A DNA stretch of 64,000 bases, taken from NCBI GenBank assembly GCA_019022495.1, contig JAFEKR010000024.1:310001-374000 (forward strand), in the 5' to 3' direction. Positions 1 through 10,480 of this stretch are shown here, piece after piece. Made by a program: the position numbers and the translations under genes. Origin of the DNA: Epichloe hybrida (lineage: Eukaryota > Ascomycota > Sordariomycetes > Hypocreales > Clavicipitaceae). The notes below the pieces were generated by a model. The model did no database searches and had not been told where the DNA came from. It saw only the letters and a list, made by a program, of their open reading frames with translations. Numbering within the stretch: the first letter of the stretch is position 1; each line of letters begins with the position of its first letter.

Positions 1-1
1 T

Positions 2-3000
2 TATATATAAGTAAGCTCTAAAGATAAGGAGGGTTAGGATAAGGCTATTAAGGCCTACAGTGTTATTTAGGGCCTTAATTACTATTTAAAGGGTAATAGG
101 TTCTAGTGTTATAAGGTATTTACATTTAATTATATTATAGGCTCTTTAGAGTAGCCTATAATACCTTTTAACCTTCCCTATGCTATAGTGTGCCTTAATA
201 GGGACTTCCTTAATTAAAATTAATATCAAAGCTACGAATTATCTGAATTTATTACCATAGAAGTTTATTCTAGTGTCTATAATAATAAAGTCTAGGAGGC
301 CTAGGTAAGCATTAATCTAGCATATTCAGAGGGCTTCCTAGGTTATTTTCGCAGAGATATTATTAAGGAATTTCGCTATGTTAAATACTATAGCCATATC
401 TATAGCGTGGAGTATAGGGCAGTTACTATCTAGGTAGAAGATATTTACTATTACTTTATAATTAAAGCTATACTTATCCTTAAGGGTAAACTTAAAGCAA
501 TTAGGGCTATTTACATATATCTAGCATTAGTAGCAGATTCTTATTAGCTTCCTAATAGCTTTAATATTAACATTATGCCCTAATCTACAGAGAACCTTAT
601 ATAAGCGTTAGATTAATAGATATCTAAAGCGGTAGTATAATTGCTATAGCTTGCCTTCTATAAGGTAGCTCTAAGTAACTACTTCTTCTTTCTATATAAG
701 AAGCATCTAGGTATAGCCTTATTTATATATAACAAGGACTTTAATATTTCCTTGTTATAGTGTGTTCTTAGAGATATTAAAGTTAATCTTTAGATAGTCT
801 ATATTATTAAGGGATAAAAGAAATAGAGTATTTGTAAGGATAACCTAAAAGAGAATATTTCTAAAGGGAGTAGGCACTATAGCTACTCTAAGCGTAATAA
901 TTAGGTCTCCCACGCTAAATCTAACTAATACCTTCTTCTCTATTAATTTATTAAGCTATAATATAGGCATCTAATATTGTAAAGTAAGAAATTAAGGGTG
1001 CCCTACTATAGAGAACTTTGCGGCTCCTATATTAGGCATAATCCCTTAGAATATTACATAGGAATAGCAATCTTCTAACATAAACATTACTAGGGCTTTA
1101 TTCATAAGTTCCTACTAAAAGAGGTCTTCTTTGCTTAGACTATAATAAGCTACTTACCTTATTAGGAATTAAACCGTTCTTTCGCTATTAATCTAGGTTC
1201 TATAAGTAAAGAAGCTTATAGGTACTAGCCTATCTATATTATTAGGGCTATCATTAAATCTAATGCTCTTTATATACTAAGCGATTTTGTTATTAATAGG
1301 GGATTAGGACTTATGTTCTCTCTTATACTAAGTAAGAAATAAATAATATAAGTTATTAGTTAAATCCATAAGGTAGTAATTCTTAAAGCGTTAAAACGCC
1401 TTCTTATAGTTCTCTTTAGGGTGCTTAGATAACTAGCATCCTTCCTTACTATATATATAGCACTTCTTTATATAGGGAGTACCTCCTTTTCCTTATGGTT
1501 TTAAGGGGTATTAGGTCTCTTTTCTATTCCTATTATTTCTTTAGTTAGTCTAGAATTACTCTAGGGTTATAGCTTTAGTTAGGAACTATTAATAGTTTTT
1601 CTTCTCTTCCTTAATAAAATAAAGGGTTATTCTAATCTATTTATAGAACTCTTATAGTCTATCTAGCGGATCTATAATTACTTCTTTACACTCTAGAATA
1701 CTATAATAGGCTCTAATAAGTTAATTCTAGAGTGCCCTTTTAGTTTAGCTTACTTTAAGCACTGCTTATTATAAGATAGCTAGTCTTTCTATAAGTTTAT
1801 TAAAGTATTTAATCATTAACTTACTTAGGTTATTATTTACTATTCCTTGTAGGGAAGTATTATTCCACTCTAGTAAATATCTTTACTATATATCCTTAGT
1901 TTTAAATTATTCTCTTATATAGCTAATAAGCATAGGGAGATCTTATAGTTATCTAGGTTTAGAGAGGTAGTCTATATAGTATTATAGTGCTTTACCTTTA
2001 AGTATAACCTTAAAAGTATAACTAGCTTATTTAGGCTAGATATTAAGTAACTTATACTTTCTATAGAATATTTAAAGCTTTAATTTAAGGATATTATAGT
2101 TATTAGCACTATAGAGTTACTCTTTAGGGTATACCTTAAATAGGTTAATAATTTACTTTAGCAAAGGTCTCTAGGTCTATAGGGGTCCTCTAGGTGTTTC
2201 CCTTTATATCTATAAAAGAGGTAGTAAGGTCCTTAGGAAGTAAGAGGGTAGCTTTATAAGTAGTACCCTTAGGGCTTATTATTCCCTCTAATTCTCCTTT
2301 TCCTTATATTAGGAAGGAGGAATTATAGCTCTTTAAGCTATACTAACAGGGGCACTACTAGCCCTAGACAGCATAGGTTACCTCTATTAGTACCTCTCTT
2401 ACTTAGGGGTATTATTAGTAGTATTACTAGGGTAATGCTACTGACTTACCTCTAGTAAAGGTATAGGTAAGGGAGTTACCTATAGATGCTTGTAAATAGC
2501 ATCCTTAGGCGGTCTTAACTCTAGGTTAATTAACCTTCCTAGGGGAGATTAGCTAGGCCTTCCTAAAGGGGATTAACTTAGTCTTCCTAGGGGAGTCTAG
2601 CTTATTAATTCTTTTAATAGTAATTATACTAATAAATAAGGTAATAAGGTAAGTTGCCTAGTTCTAATATTACTATTGTCTAGTAAATCATAGAAGAACT
2701 CTTTATTCTATAGGTTCTTTTAGAAGCCTATATACTTCTTCCTAGCCTCTTGAATTTCTTTAAGAGTCTAAAATCTAAATTCTTCTTAGTTTACTACTTC
2801 TTTAAGGTTATTTACTATCTTAGTACCTCTTCTAATAGTTATATACACTTTATTATAAAGGAGATAGTCTTAAAGTCTATTTTATAAAAGGTCTCTTCCT
2901 TCTGCGAACTTATCCCTTAACTATTTATAGAAGTTATTACTAAATTCAAAGAATAGTATTCTTCTAAATAACCCTTACTCCTTATATTATTCAGTCTTTA

Positions 3001-3480
3001 TAAGGATATAGAGACTGATTTCCTTAGGTATTATCATCTCTTTATATTTAAAACTTCCTATTCATTAAAGTAGTTTTTCTATAATATATTATTAAAGCCT
3101 TATAAAGATATAGGGGTATAGGTTAGTGTAAATAGGGGTTTTTCCTTTGTTAAGGTATTTATTATTATCTCCTGTTTTAATGCCTTCCATAGCATCATTA
3201 TAGCTATTAGTCTTACTAGGAACTCTAAATTAACTAGAGGTCCTAGATAGCCTAGGTGCATCTAATATTATAATTAATTAAGGGAGGTAGATCTTATGAT
3301 ATAAGAGAATAAAAAGTATAACTATAATAATGTAACGTATTTTAGATATAAAGGATCGCGAGGCAAGGCGGTTAACTTTAAATACATAATAGAACGTATA
3401 ATAAAGAAAGATAAGGGGATAGCTTAGCTACTAGCGTTAAACCTTTCTTTGTTATTTCAGAGTCTGTATAAATATAGATA
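2..3480 (+). pseudogene. Long relic ORF, possibly a DUF3435-like tyrosine recombinase (5' end outside window)
   Basis: One frame (codons starting at positions 2 mod 3) reads as protein-like sequence, rich in charged residues, from the left edge to about 3480 (over 1,100 codons). It is broken by many TAA/TAG codons that RIP could have made from CAA, CAG or TGG. Around 430-800 there is a stretch with EDI, then ALVAD, then a hydrophobic LLQLAFY run followed by LRDIKVNL. Around 1180-1260 there is RSFAINLGSISKEAYRY. This order recalls the core-binding and catalytic parts of fungal DUF3435 tyrosine recombinases (the family of Starship captains), where a similar segment reads RNQ-LGH-S-YYY. A CPF...H segment at about 1727-1800 could be the family's trailing zinc finger. 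The Arg and His expected in the catalytic set are not visible, stop density is high, and the frame at positions 0 mod 3 is also fairly open in the first kilobase. The assignment is therefore tentative. A large transposon ORF of another type is the alternative. Confidence 0.38.
2535..2606 (+). repeat. Three tandem 24-bp repeats inside the relic ORF
   Basis: Three head-to-tail 24-bp units (2535-2558, 2559-2582, 2583-2606) each begin CTTCCTA and continue with a GGGGA core. Differences are few. The length is a multiple of three, so the repeats keep the reading frame of the surrounding relic ORF and would encode a short repeated peptide. Confidence 0.75.
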
Positions 3481-3662
3481 TTAATACTAAAGTAAGAAAA
3501 GAGCTATATTATACCTTTCTATTAGCATAACTTATTATTAAACGTGGCCCTCCTATTTCATAGGGCAAGTCATCATTAGATAAGCTACCTCTTTTAATTA
3601 ACCTTGCTAATCTGTGGTATTCAAAGACTATGTGGTTATCTATAAAGGTAACCACTAATTAG
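3481..3662 (-). other. Remnant between relic ORF and Copia-C LTR, with Copia primer-site-like box
   Basis: Nothing coding is evident. The last 13 bases (3650-3662, aaccactaattag) abut the LTR at 3663. The same box abuts the corresponding LTR edge in Copia-A (32711-32723) and Copia-B (56325-56337). On the - strand this places a shared sequence directly after the 5' LTR, where a reverse-transcription primer site belongs. The rest of Copia-C's internal region is not recognisable to the left, so it is lost, displaced by the relic ORF region, or lies outside the window. Confidence 0.45.
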
Positions 3663-3969
3663 TGTTAGATTTACAGGGTATTAAATTTAATGTAATATAG
3701 TCGTGAGCCTAAAGAATAGTATTATTATTAATTATCTATTCTAGGCTACGTTATCTGTTATTATAATTAATTAAGTCGTTAGAAAAGAGAGGTAAAAAGC
3801 TAGAAGTTATAATACATAAAGGGAAAAGGGGTTACGCGTTTGTGTCCCTATATTTCCTAGCTAATTAACATACTAGGTTATAGGTCACGTGTGGGGTCCG
3901 CGCGTGGCCTAAGCTTTTGCTAGGTAATTGCGGCTGCGACACGCGATTGATATCACCTTTGTTCTAACA
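3663..3969 (-). repeat. Copia-C LTR (307 bp), 5' LTR of a truncated minus-strand element
   Basis: A 307-bp block starting TGTTAGATT and ending TTCTAACA, the TG...CA form of an LTR. Its first bases resemble the Copia-A and Copia-B LTRs, but the body differs, so it is a third family. The middle and right parts keep CpG-rich, less mutated sequence (around 3880-3960). No partner LTR is found to the left. The sequence to the right is Gypsy-A pol, so Copia-C inserted into that Gypsy-A copy. The flank just right of the LTR begins TAAGG. Confidence 0.65.
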
Positions 3970-4737
3970 TAAGGTTTCTAAAGGTTTTTAATAACCTAAG
4001 ACTATATTACTTTTACTATAAGTAAGTAATAATTATATAAGGTAGTAAAGTATTTTTCTATTATACTATTACTAGTATTACTAAAAATTAAGGTAGTTAA
4101 CCTAAAGATAAAAGAAAGGAATACTAATAAAAATTTATTAATAAATAATATAATAAGTAATAACCTAAGTTATAGTATAGTTATAATAATAATAGTGAAA
4201 TATACTTATATATTAAGGAAAAAAAAACTAAGAAATATAATAGTACTTTAAGTAATATATTATAAAGAGTTAGTAGTATTTATATAAAAGATAAATAGTA
4301 ATATACCCTAGTAGTAAATCCTAGAAAAGTATATAAAATTTATAGATATATTTTTAAAGAATCTAGCTAGTAAGCTCCTAGAATTAAGTAGTTATACTTA
4401 TGTAATTAAATTAGAAAAGGGAAAATAACTATCTTAGGGACTTATATATAACCTAGCTAAAAAAGAGCTATAGGTGCTTAGGGAGTACCTAGTAAGTATA
4501 TAAGAAAAAGGGTAAATTAGAAGATTAATAAGCCTAGCTAAAGCCCTAATTTTATTTATTCTAAAGAAATTAGGGAAATTAAGGCTTTATATAAATTATA
4601 AGGGCCTTAATAGAATTACTATTAAAAATAAGGCCCCCTTGCTATTAATCTCTAAAATCCTTAATTAACTAGTAAGTGTAAAAGTTTTTATATTACTAGA
4701 TCTTTAAGAAGTATATTACTAGCTATATATCTATAAG
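3970..4737 (+). pseudogene. Gypsy-A copy 1, fragment of protease-to-RT region
   Basis: This piece aligns along its length with about 50169-50937 of the full Gypsy-A copy (48256-56071), so it is internal pol sequence on the + strand. It covers the linker after the protease and the start of reverse transcriptase, including KLRLYINYKGLNRI (around 4575-4620) and the beginning of the LDL-EAY motif (around 4700). It is heavily RIP-mutated. The left boundary is the Copia-C LTR and the right boundary is the insertion of Gypsy-A copy 2 at 4738. It is the oldest recognised layer of the nest in the window. Confidence 0.85.
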
Positions 4738-5078
4738 TGTCACGACTGTGGTAGGAGAGATATAAACGGAGTAAAGGCTAAGGTTCTTAGTTATAGCTAG
4801 AGAGCTACTACTTAGGGGTAAGTATATAAAGGTCTTAAACTCTAACCTCCTATATCTCTTATAGGTAGTTCTTATCTAAATACCTTACTATATATATATA
4901 GCTATCTAGTAGTTACTTAGTTATTTATATAACCTAAGGCTTATCTAAGGGCTTTATTATATAACTATTCTATTTATAGCTCTCTAGCCTCTATACTTCT
5001 AATATACTACCCCCCTAATATATAATTATTCTTAATTAAAAAAAGTTACTTAGCTAGTATATATATACTATATATAAC
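4738..5078 (-). mobile_element. Gypsy-A copy 2: 3' LTR and adjoining internal DNA, truncated in window
   Basis: 4738-5004 is the 267-bp Gypsy-A LTR in reverse orientation (TGTCACGACTG at the left edge; TATTAGG-type start, read on -, at the right). Next to it at 5005-5017 is a C run that is a polypurine tract on the - strand, followed by 60 bp that match the Gypsy-A 3' region (complement of about 55730-55804). Gypsy-B copy 1 starts at 5079 and interrupts it. The five bases before the LTR are ATAAG, the expected half of the TSD. The other half would lie outside the window. Confidence 0.9.
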
Positions 5079-5166
5079 TATGAGGCCCACTCACAACACT
5101 AATGCGCTAGCGCGGCAGGCACACTACGCCCTAGGGCTAGGACCACGTAATACTAGCAAGCAGAGC

Positions 5167-5292
5167 ATTGCAATACAATACAATACATTTGATGGATTGT
5201 GTATTGTATTGTATTGTATTGACAATACAATACAACACAATACATTACACAATACAATACATCCAAAATTTTACAATACAATACAATACATG
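5167..5292. repeat. Pentamer (CAATA/TATTG) palindromic block, left end of hAT1
   Basis: Runs of CAATA change into the complementary TGTAT runs and back again, giving a long imperfect hairpin directly inside the terminal inverted repeat. A similar block occupies the other end (7119-7257). The apparent open frame across it is a by-product of the pentamer repeat. Confidence 0.85.
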
Positions 5293-5649
5293 TATTATTT
5301 GTATTTTTTTGTATTTTTTTGTATTTTTTTTTAGTTTTAAGTAAATTCCTTAATTATAAGGTATATATAGTTAATATAATAGCTTATAATAGCTTATAAT
5401 AGCTTATATATATATATTACTTCTATTACTTATATAACTTAAAATATTATTAGTGTTAAAGTTTAATTAAAAATAAATAAGTAATAAATTAATATAATAT
5501 AAATATAAGTATTTATAAGTAAATTACTATAGAAAAAGCTAGACTTATTAATTATTTAGTATTTAAAGGTTTTTTAAAATATTAATAAAATAAAATTCCT
5601 TTCTTTTTTATGTTTTTAATATTATACTATTTATAATTTTATACTAATA

Positions 5650-6065
5650 GAAAGTAAGTCCTAATATAACTATAAGACTTACTTTAGTATATTTCTCTCT
5701 TTTTAACTAAAATTACATAACTAAGTAAAGAGATTATTATGTTTATAGTATAACTAATAGGACCCACTTTTAGACCTACTTTTGTATATATATTTCTTTT
5801 TAGCTAGAATTATATAACTAAGTAAAGAGATAATACTAGGTTTATAGTATAACTAATAGGACCCACTTTTAGATCCACTTTTATATATCCTCCTCTTCTT
5901 AGCTAAAGTTATATAACTATAGAAAGGGATTATACTTGGTTTTTAGTGTTTAACAAGACCCACTGTTAGACCCACTTTTATATATCCTCCTCTTCTTAGC
6001 TAAAGTTATATAACTATAAAAAGGGATTATACTTGGTTTTTAGTGTTTAACAAGACCCACTTTTG
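5650..6065. repeat. About four tandem ~105-bp units in hAT1
   Basis: Each unit carries an ACCCACTTTTAGACCCACTTTT-like box, a TTCTTAGCTAAA box and a TATAACTA..AAG box followed by an A/T stretch. The last two units are nearly identical. The second hAT element has only about one and a half units (41453-41640), so copy number differs between family members. Confidence 0.7.
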
Positions 6066-6740
6066 GACCCACTTTAAGAAACACTATATAACTAAGTAAG
6101 TATGCTAAAAGTAGTATAAATAGTTAAACTTACTTTTAAAGCTTATTTATTTATTTACTTAATATTAAAAAAATAGTATATATATTATGATTATTCTTTA
6201 TATAATATTTTAACTTTTCTTTATAAGCTTTTCCTAGGTTTTTTCCTTTTCTTTTAGTTTAAAAAAGGTTAAAAGCTAATATAATTTATTATAATTATAA
6301 TAAAATAGCTTAATAGTAAAAGAAGCATTTATTAAATAAATTTTAATTTTCTCTTTATAATAAATTCCTTATATATATAAGTATATTTTTATTAGAGTTT
6401 TAATCTTATTTATTTAGAATTATAAATTATTTCTTTAGGGTAAATATTATATTTAAAGCAAAAATACTATATTAAAATGCATAGTAAATCCTATAAAAAA
6501 GCTAGAAAGATAGGATAACCTTTAAAATATAAAGAATAAATATTACTATAAGTTAAGCTTAGATAATACTATTTATAGCTACCCTATATATATATATAGC
6601 TTAATAGTCTAAATTAGCTAAAACTTTATAATTCTATAACTAAATACCTAAATAGTATAAAAATTTAAGGATATCTTATTTAGATTATATGTAAAATCTA
6701 CTATATAATAAGTATATATACTACCTTACCTTTTTAATAA

Positions 6741-6802
6741 TACATTGTATTGTATTGTAATGTATTGTAATGTATTGTATTGTATTGTATTATAATGTAT
6801 TT
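6741..6802. repeat. Internal TGTAT/TGTAA pentamer microsatellite in hAT1
   Basis: A short run of TGTAT and TGTAA pentamers (about 45-60 bp). The equivalent position of the second hAT element has a much longer run (42293-42475), so this is a length-variable tract. Flanking sequence on both sides matches between the two elements. Confidence 0.8.
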
Positions 6803-7118
6803 TTATATAATAAATAATTATAATAAATCATAGAAAATAGATATAAGAATAAAAAGACCCTTAATATATTAAGAAAAAATCATTTTTAAAATAGATATAA
6901 AAGAATATTACTAAGATATTATATATTTTAAATAAGCTTACTTTTCTAAATAAGCTAAAACTTAATAGATTTTTAAATAAATAACTAAATTATATATAAT
7001 AGATTTTTAAATAAATAACTAAATTATATATAAAAATAAGAATACTATAATTAGATTATTTAAAAAATCTACTATATAATCAATTTATATAATACCCCAC
7101 TTATATTTTTCCCTAACA

Positions 7119-7257
7119 ATACATTGTATTGTATGCATTGTATTGTGTTGTATTGTATTTTTAATACAATACAATACACAATACAATACATAGGGCAATA
7201 CAATACAATACAATACATCGAAGGGCCAAAAAATACAATACAATACAATACAACAAT
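7119..7257. repeat. Pentamer palindromic block, right end of hAT1
   Basis: TGTAT-type and CAATA-type pentamers alternate in blocks, forming an inverted structure just inside the right terminal repeat of hAT1. It mirrors the left-end block at 5167-5292. Confidence 0.85.
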
Positions 7258-7383
7258 GCTCTGCTAGCAAGCCACTAGCTATAACCTAGCGACTTACACG
7301 CATAACACACTTAGACCTAGCAAGCTTTAGTTAATATATAAACGCCCCTATACCTCTTACCTAGCTATCCCTTTATTCTTATA

Positions 7384-7785
7384 ATTCTAAAGCTTCTCTT
7401 ACTAGCTACCTAAGAGTAATATAAGGGGGAAAACTACTTAATTTACTAGAGTAATACTATATATTCTATAGGACTTGCTAAATAAGGGTAACACTATAGT
7501 AAGTAATATACTATATTCTATAAGAACTTTATTTAAGACTAAATTCTTTATTATAGGAATAGAAGAGATAGTAATTTAAGGATAAATTACTTATTTAAAG
7601 TAACTTAAAAAACTATAAGAATAAGAATAGGAACTTATTAACTTACTATAACTTTATAAGGGAGGGGAGCTAATAAAAAAGGATTAAAAAACTAGTATAT
7701 CCTTAAGCCTTAGTAGTTAAGAAGTTAAGGTCTAAAATATTATAAAACTCTAATACCTTATAAACTTATAAAAGTATAAGATATA
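7384..7785 (+). pseudogene. Gypsy-B copy 1, leader and start of gag (piece 1)
   Basis: Directly after the LTR, this aligns with 56921-57310 of Gypsy-B copy 2, including the ATTCTAAAGC start of the internal region and a GGGGGA tract near 7425. It is strongly RIP-mutated and has no usable frame. It stops at the Gypsy-C insertion, and the next piece of the same element resumes at 18472. The last five bases (ATATA, 7781-7785) are the left half of the Gypsy-C target duplication. Confidence 0.8.
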
Positions 7786-7992
7786 TGTTACGTGGCGAAA
7801 CTACTCAGCCACTAACAAGAAGGATAAGAACGAGTTTAGCATCATAGGTAGAGGAATCAACTTACTTCTAACATCTAAACCTGCCCCTAAGAGTAGCTTT
7901 TATAAGTAAACTTAGCATAACTTACAAACCTACGAATCCGTTAGCCCCTCTGACGGATTCAACCTAATAACGTGTAAAGCTAGCACGTAATA
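7786..7992 (+). repeat. Gypsy-C 5' LTR (207 bp)
   Basis: Starts TGTTACGTGG and ends CACGTAATA, where the partner has CACGTAACA. Substitutions relative to the 3' LTR are almost all transitions toward A/T. Just inside it lies TGGTAGTAATTAG (about 7995-8007), a position and TGG start that fit a tRNA primer site, although mutation prevents naming the tRNA. Confidence 0.92.
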
Positions 7993-8099
7993 AGTGGTAG
8001 TAATTAGAGATTCTTTTGTTACGTATCTCTAGTAACCTAGATATAATACCTATATATCTAAAACCAATCGTCTACGGCGTTAATACAGAGAACTAAACA

Positions 8100-10480
8100 C
8101 TTTTAATACTTTCCTAGTCACTAAGAGCGAATTACACCTTATTTATTAGTTCTAGACTTTTAATAACGCAAATCCGGATTTTAAACATTAAAAATAAAAA
8201 CTTATTAGGATTAGTAATCAGAAGGACTTATATAAACTTACACACTATGAATTCGATAATGGAATTATAAGGAGATAAGAATAGCTAATATCTTAGGAGC
8301 CACCTATTCACTAGAATCTAATTAATACGTAAACTATACGTATTATTTAGAATTAAGTTAGGAACTATATCTCTAAGGCTAAATCTAAAGGATTCCTTAA
8401 TAATTCTGCTAAATTAAAAGGAAGTAAAGCTTTAGGGTAATAATCTAAAAGCATTATTAGTATTACTAATAGTAACACTATAACTAGAACTAAAAGGAGC
8501 ATAGAGATAGGTAAAATTAATAAAGGAAAGGGGATTATAAACTACCCTAAAAATAACACTACTAGTCTAAGCATAATAGAGATAGGTAAAATTAATAAAG
8601 GAAAGGGGATTATAAACTACCCTAAAAATAATACTACTAGACTAAGTATAGAACCCCCTAGCCCTCTAACTAAGCTAAATCCACAGGATTTATAGCTAGA
8701 ACCTTTAGGAAATGTGTTAGAACTAGGAGAAACATACACTAGGGTAAATAAATATAATACTATATAGCTCTTATAGGGAATAATAGAGTAGTAACAAGCT
8801 ATGTAATAAGCTATGTTAAGCTAGGTGGTAGATAGAATAGACTGTCTAGCATTAAGATTAATATCTAAAATCAGAGGTTTGTAAAGTGCTGCTGCCTTAG
8901 TAAGTTTAATACTATTAGTGTAGAATCCTGCGTAAAGGATAGTATATTTACTAAGCAACTAGGGTTAATATAATAGTTACTTAGATACTTAGTCTAGACT
9001 AGCGGCGTAACTAATAATACTACTATACTAGCTAGGAATCTAATAGCAGTAGTTAAATCTATATAATCCGCTGTAGCTAACCCTATATTAACTAGACTAG
9101 GGATAGCACATTAATCCTGGTTATTAAGGAAGAGCGGATCTAGTGTTAGATTAAGACTAGTATAATTAATAAACAGAGGTAACGGAACGAAATACGAATT
9201 CGACATGGAAAATCATGGATATAGGATATTTTAAGCCTTGTAATAAACTGGAAGAAGCTAGTACTAACCTTATTACTTACAATAGGAAACAGACTATCTT
9301 TTATGATGTTAAATTATGGGTCTAGGCTATTAAAGACTACTTGTATTATGCTAACCCTAGCTGATAAGATATTATCTAAAAGAAGATCTAGACGCTATTC
9401 TGAGGAGACGTAATGGTATGGTATAGATAACATCTTAATGTAAACAAATAAGCCACTATATTTAATAATATATTATTAGTATTTACTATGGTATGGAAGG
9501 AATTTAGTATTTAAGTGTAGGATGTGATAGCGTGGCTTAATAAGGTGGAGTATACTAAAGAAGATATCCTTAATAAAGCATCTTTTTATAAATTCGCATT
9601 AAAAATTTTCTAATATATAAGAGCTAATGGCAAAATAACTAACTATTAGCTCCTAATATGTTTATGCCTTAAGCTCTATCTAGGATTACAATAGATATAT
9701 CTAATGCTAACTTACGAGAATATAAGATTGGTATATATTACTATAGTGAATAATAAGAGACGTGACCTACGTGATTACCTACGTAGTAAAGGATAAGGAA
9801 AAGGCAAAAAGAGTAAAGGAAAGCTTAAAGTCTATTTTAATATAGATAAATCTAATAGTAAGTTAGAAGATAATAAAAATAAGATATAAGCTAACTAGAA
9901 TAGGCTAATAAATACGTAATTCTAGCCTGGAAATTTATAATACTAATAGGATAATAGGAACTAGTAAGGATCCTTAGGATTTTTCTAACCTAGGCTATAT
10001 TAGTAAAATTAACTTACTAAAGGGTAAAACTAGAGGCCTTAGTAGAATAAAACTTAAGAGAATTAAGGGGAGTAACCTGGTTTTGACTAAAGCTAGCAAG
10101 AAAGGGCATAAGATTAACTAGAAGAATAATATTCTTAAAGCTAAGGACCTTTAGGCACTAGAGGCTAATAGTAACCTAGGTATTATTAACACTAGGAAAA
10201 ACCACCTACTAAGGAAAAGGAGTATGCCTATATTGTAGTATATGATAACGATTCTAACGCATAATAGTATAAAACCTATCTCTAGGAATGCGGTTACTAT
10301 ATAGCTAAGGAAGGAGAGGTCTCTAATAAGGAGAACAATAAATCCGGAATATAGGAATCTAACTTTATTAAAACTTATTTTATGGAAAATAGTAGTAAAG
10401 AAGCGGATATAGTAATTACTAAAACGGAAGTAGTTAAACTAAAATGACTCACGCCTAGATAAGTAATTAAAGCCATTATA
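8100..10480 (+). pseudogene. Gypsy-C gag (degenerate)
   Basis: Capsid-like polyprotein relic in the same frame as pol (codon starts 2 mod 3). The best preserved part is about 9215-9800, with W-rich segments typical of retrotransposon capsid: a KLWV block, paired Trp codons now read as TGATAA near 9362, and TMVWKEF and YENIRLV stretches. Upstream lies a Ser/Thr/Lys-rich region with a duplicated peptide (8498-8644). Downstream lies a Lys-rich basic tract around 9770-9840, possibly for RNA binding. No CCHC zinc knuckle could be made out. Stops are mostly TAA/TAG at likely Gln codons plus a few TGA at likely Trp codons. The start codon is not certain. Confidence 0.75.
8498..8644 (+). repeat. Direct tandem duplication of ~73 bp in Gypsy-C gag
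   Basis: 8498-8569 and 8570-8644 are nearly identical (agcatagagataggtaaaat... and agcataatagagataggtaa...). The second copy has three extra bases, so the frame is kept. It encodes two copies of a KINKGKGIINYPKNNTT-type peptide. Near-identity in a RIP-mutated element suggests the duplication postdates most mutation or came through by chance. Confidence 0.9.

Larger units (their letters stand above)
5161..7263. mobile_element. Non-autonomous hAT-type DNA transposon (hAT1), 2.1 kb
   Basis: Ends are CAGAGCATTG (5161-5170) and CAATGCTCTG (7254-7263), a perfect 10-bp terminal inverted repeat, flanked by the 8-bp duplication CTAGCAAG (5153-5160 and 7264-7271). An 8-bp TSD with CAG...CTG termini is the known signature of the hAT superfamily. 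The uninterrupted target is readable in the inverted Gypsy-B LTR near 60900, which confirms a single ancestral copy of the duplicated bases. There is no transposase: the interior is extremely AT-rich, with arrays of short repeats and no convincing frame. Large terminal blocks are built from CAATA/TGTAT pentamers in both orientations and can fold back. It would have needed a transposase supplied in trans. Confidence 0.88.
5079..7383 (+). repeat. Gypsy-B copy 1, 5' LTR split by a hAT insertion
   Basis: The LTR is 5079-5160 plus 7272-7383, aligning with the intact 191-bp Gypsy-B LTRs at 56730-56920 (+) and 60788-60978 (-). The break is the hAT element 5161-7263 with its 8-bp duplication. The preceding five bases are ATAAC. 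The LTR opens Gypsy-B copy 1, whose internal DNA runs in separated pieces (7384-7785, 18472-19067, 40261-40815) and does not end in this window. Every later feature is therefore nested inside this one retrotransposon. Confidence 0.88.

Noticed and set aside
2..3480. Using absence of TGA stops as proof of coding in the relic ORFs
   Set aside because: RIP turns TGA into TAA on its own, so lack of TGA is expected in any frame here. Motif content and composition were used instead.
5167..5292. CRISPR-like array or telomere-like repeat
   Set aside because: No spacer pattern and no TTAGGG unit. The repeats are pentamers in alternating orientation inside a transposon with a TSD.
5080..5334. 84-codon + frame starting at an ATG
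   Set aside because: Runs through a Gypsy-B LTR and then the CAATA pentamer repeat of hAT1. A pentamer repeat without a stop in one frame gives this by chance.
7085..7270. 61-codon - frame rich in CIVLYC
   Set aside because: Translation of the right-end pentamer repeat of hAT1, not a gene.
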